From contig JASFKQ010000245.1 in NCBI GenBank assembly GCA_050118555.1, positions 1-5,579 on the forward strand: DNA of 5,579 bases, written 5' to 3'. Shown here piece by piece: positions 5,479 to 5,579 of this stretch. Source of the DNA: CALKKN01 sp050118555 (GTDB lineage: Bacteria > Pseudomonadota > Gammaproteobacteria > Xanthomonadales > SZUA-36). Position numbers and translations under genes: made by a program. Under the pieces are notes generated by a model. That model saw only the letters and a list, made by a program, of their open reading frames with translations, was not told the origin of the DNA and did not search any database. Within the stretch, counting starts at the first letter, position 1. The number at the start of each line of letters is the position of its first letter.

Positions 5479-5545
5479 ATTCGGGCGTCATGAAGTTGTA
5501 GCCCTTGTTCCGGTTCCAGTGGGTGATTTTGCCTCTGATTCGCAT
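5450..5545 (-). pseudogene. Truncated cold-shock-domain protein, 5' part only
   Basis: A 31-residue frame, MRIRGKITHWNRNKGYNF followed by MTPESGPDVPAGM and a stop at 5450-5452. The first 26 residues match the start of a cold-shock domain of the type fused to DUF1294 membrane domains: GKIxxWNxxKGYxF is strand 1 plus RNP-1. In normal proteins the Asp-Val would lead into RNP-2 (FVHI); here the dif-like repeat takes over at that point and the domain ends. RNP-1 is also imperfect (KGYNFM instead of KGFGFI). The start has AAGGATG upstream with good spacing, so the 5' end looks genuine. A 31-residue product could not fold as a cold-shock domain. The rest of the gene is not found beyond the left repeat either. 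Confidence 0.6.
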
Positions 5546-5579
5546 GGTTTCATCCTTAGACCCTGGCCTACTTATTCAC

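Overview
The window looks like a chromosomal or genomic-island stretch of a high-GC proteobacterium. Codon third positions are strongly GC-biased, Shine-Dalgarno sites are ordinary, and the protein families (DODA-type dioxygenase, sigma-like GST, NERD, BrnTA, short deformylase) suit a gammaproteobacterium. No rRNA, tRNA or marker gene fixes the taxon, so this is inference.

Left part (1-1900, all minus strand). In transcription order there is a membrane-anchored NERD-domain protein whose nuclease motif is substituted, a sigma/prostaglandin-D-synthase-like glutathione S-transferase, and the first 71 residues of a DODA-type (LigB-fold) dioxygenase that runs off the left edge. GST and dioxygenase are almost contiguous and in the same reading frame. 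A 194-bp divergent intergenic region follows.

Middle (2095-3965, plus strand). A 453-aa two-part protein has a YaaA-like N-terminal half and a C-terminal half that looks like a diverged HhH DNA glycosylase. It is followed 32 bp later by a small exported NTF2/SnoaL-like protein. The pair looks like an operon. REP-like GGGGTCG motifs come next.

Right part (4039-5579) is the most unusual. Two direct copies of a 33-bp sequence, exactly 1400 bp apart, each contain the 11-bp motif that matches the XerD arm of the chromosomal dif site (TTATGTTAAAT on the minus strand). Between them lie a BrnT toxin gene with its middle missing, an intact brnA antitoxin gene, a convergent complete peptide deformylase gene, and a poorly understood 320-bp stretch. 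Just outside the right copy, the 5' end of a cold-shock-domain gene runs into the repeat and stops after 31 codons. The simplest reading is a Xer/dif-type module or cassette, comparable in layout to plasmid pdif modules or Xer-exploiting integrative elements. No recombinase is present in the window, and the XerC arm is poorly conserved, so this remains a hypothesis.
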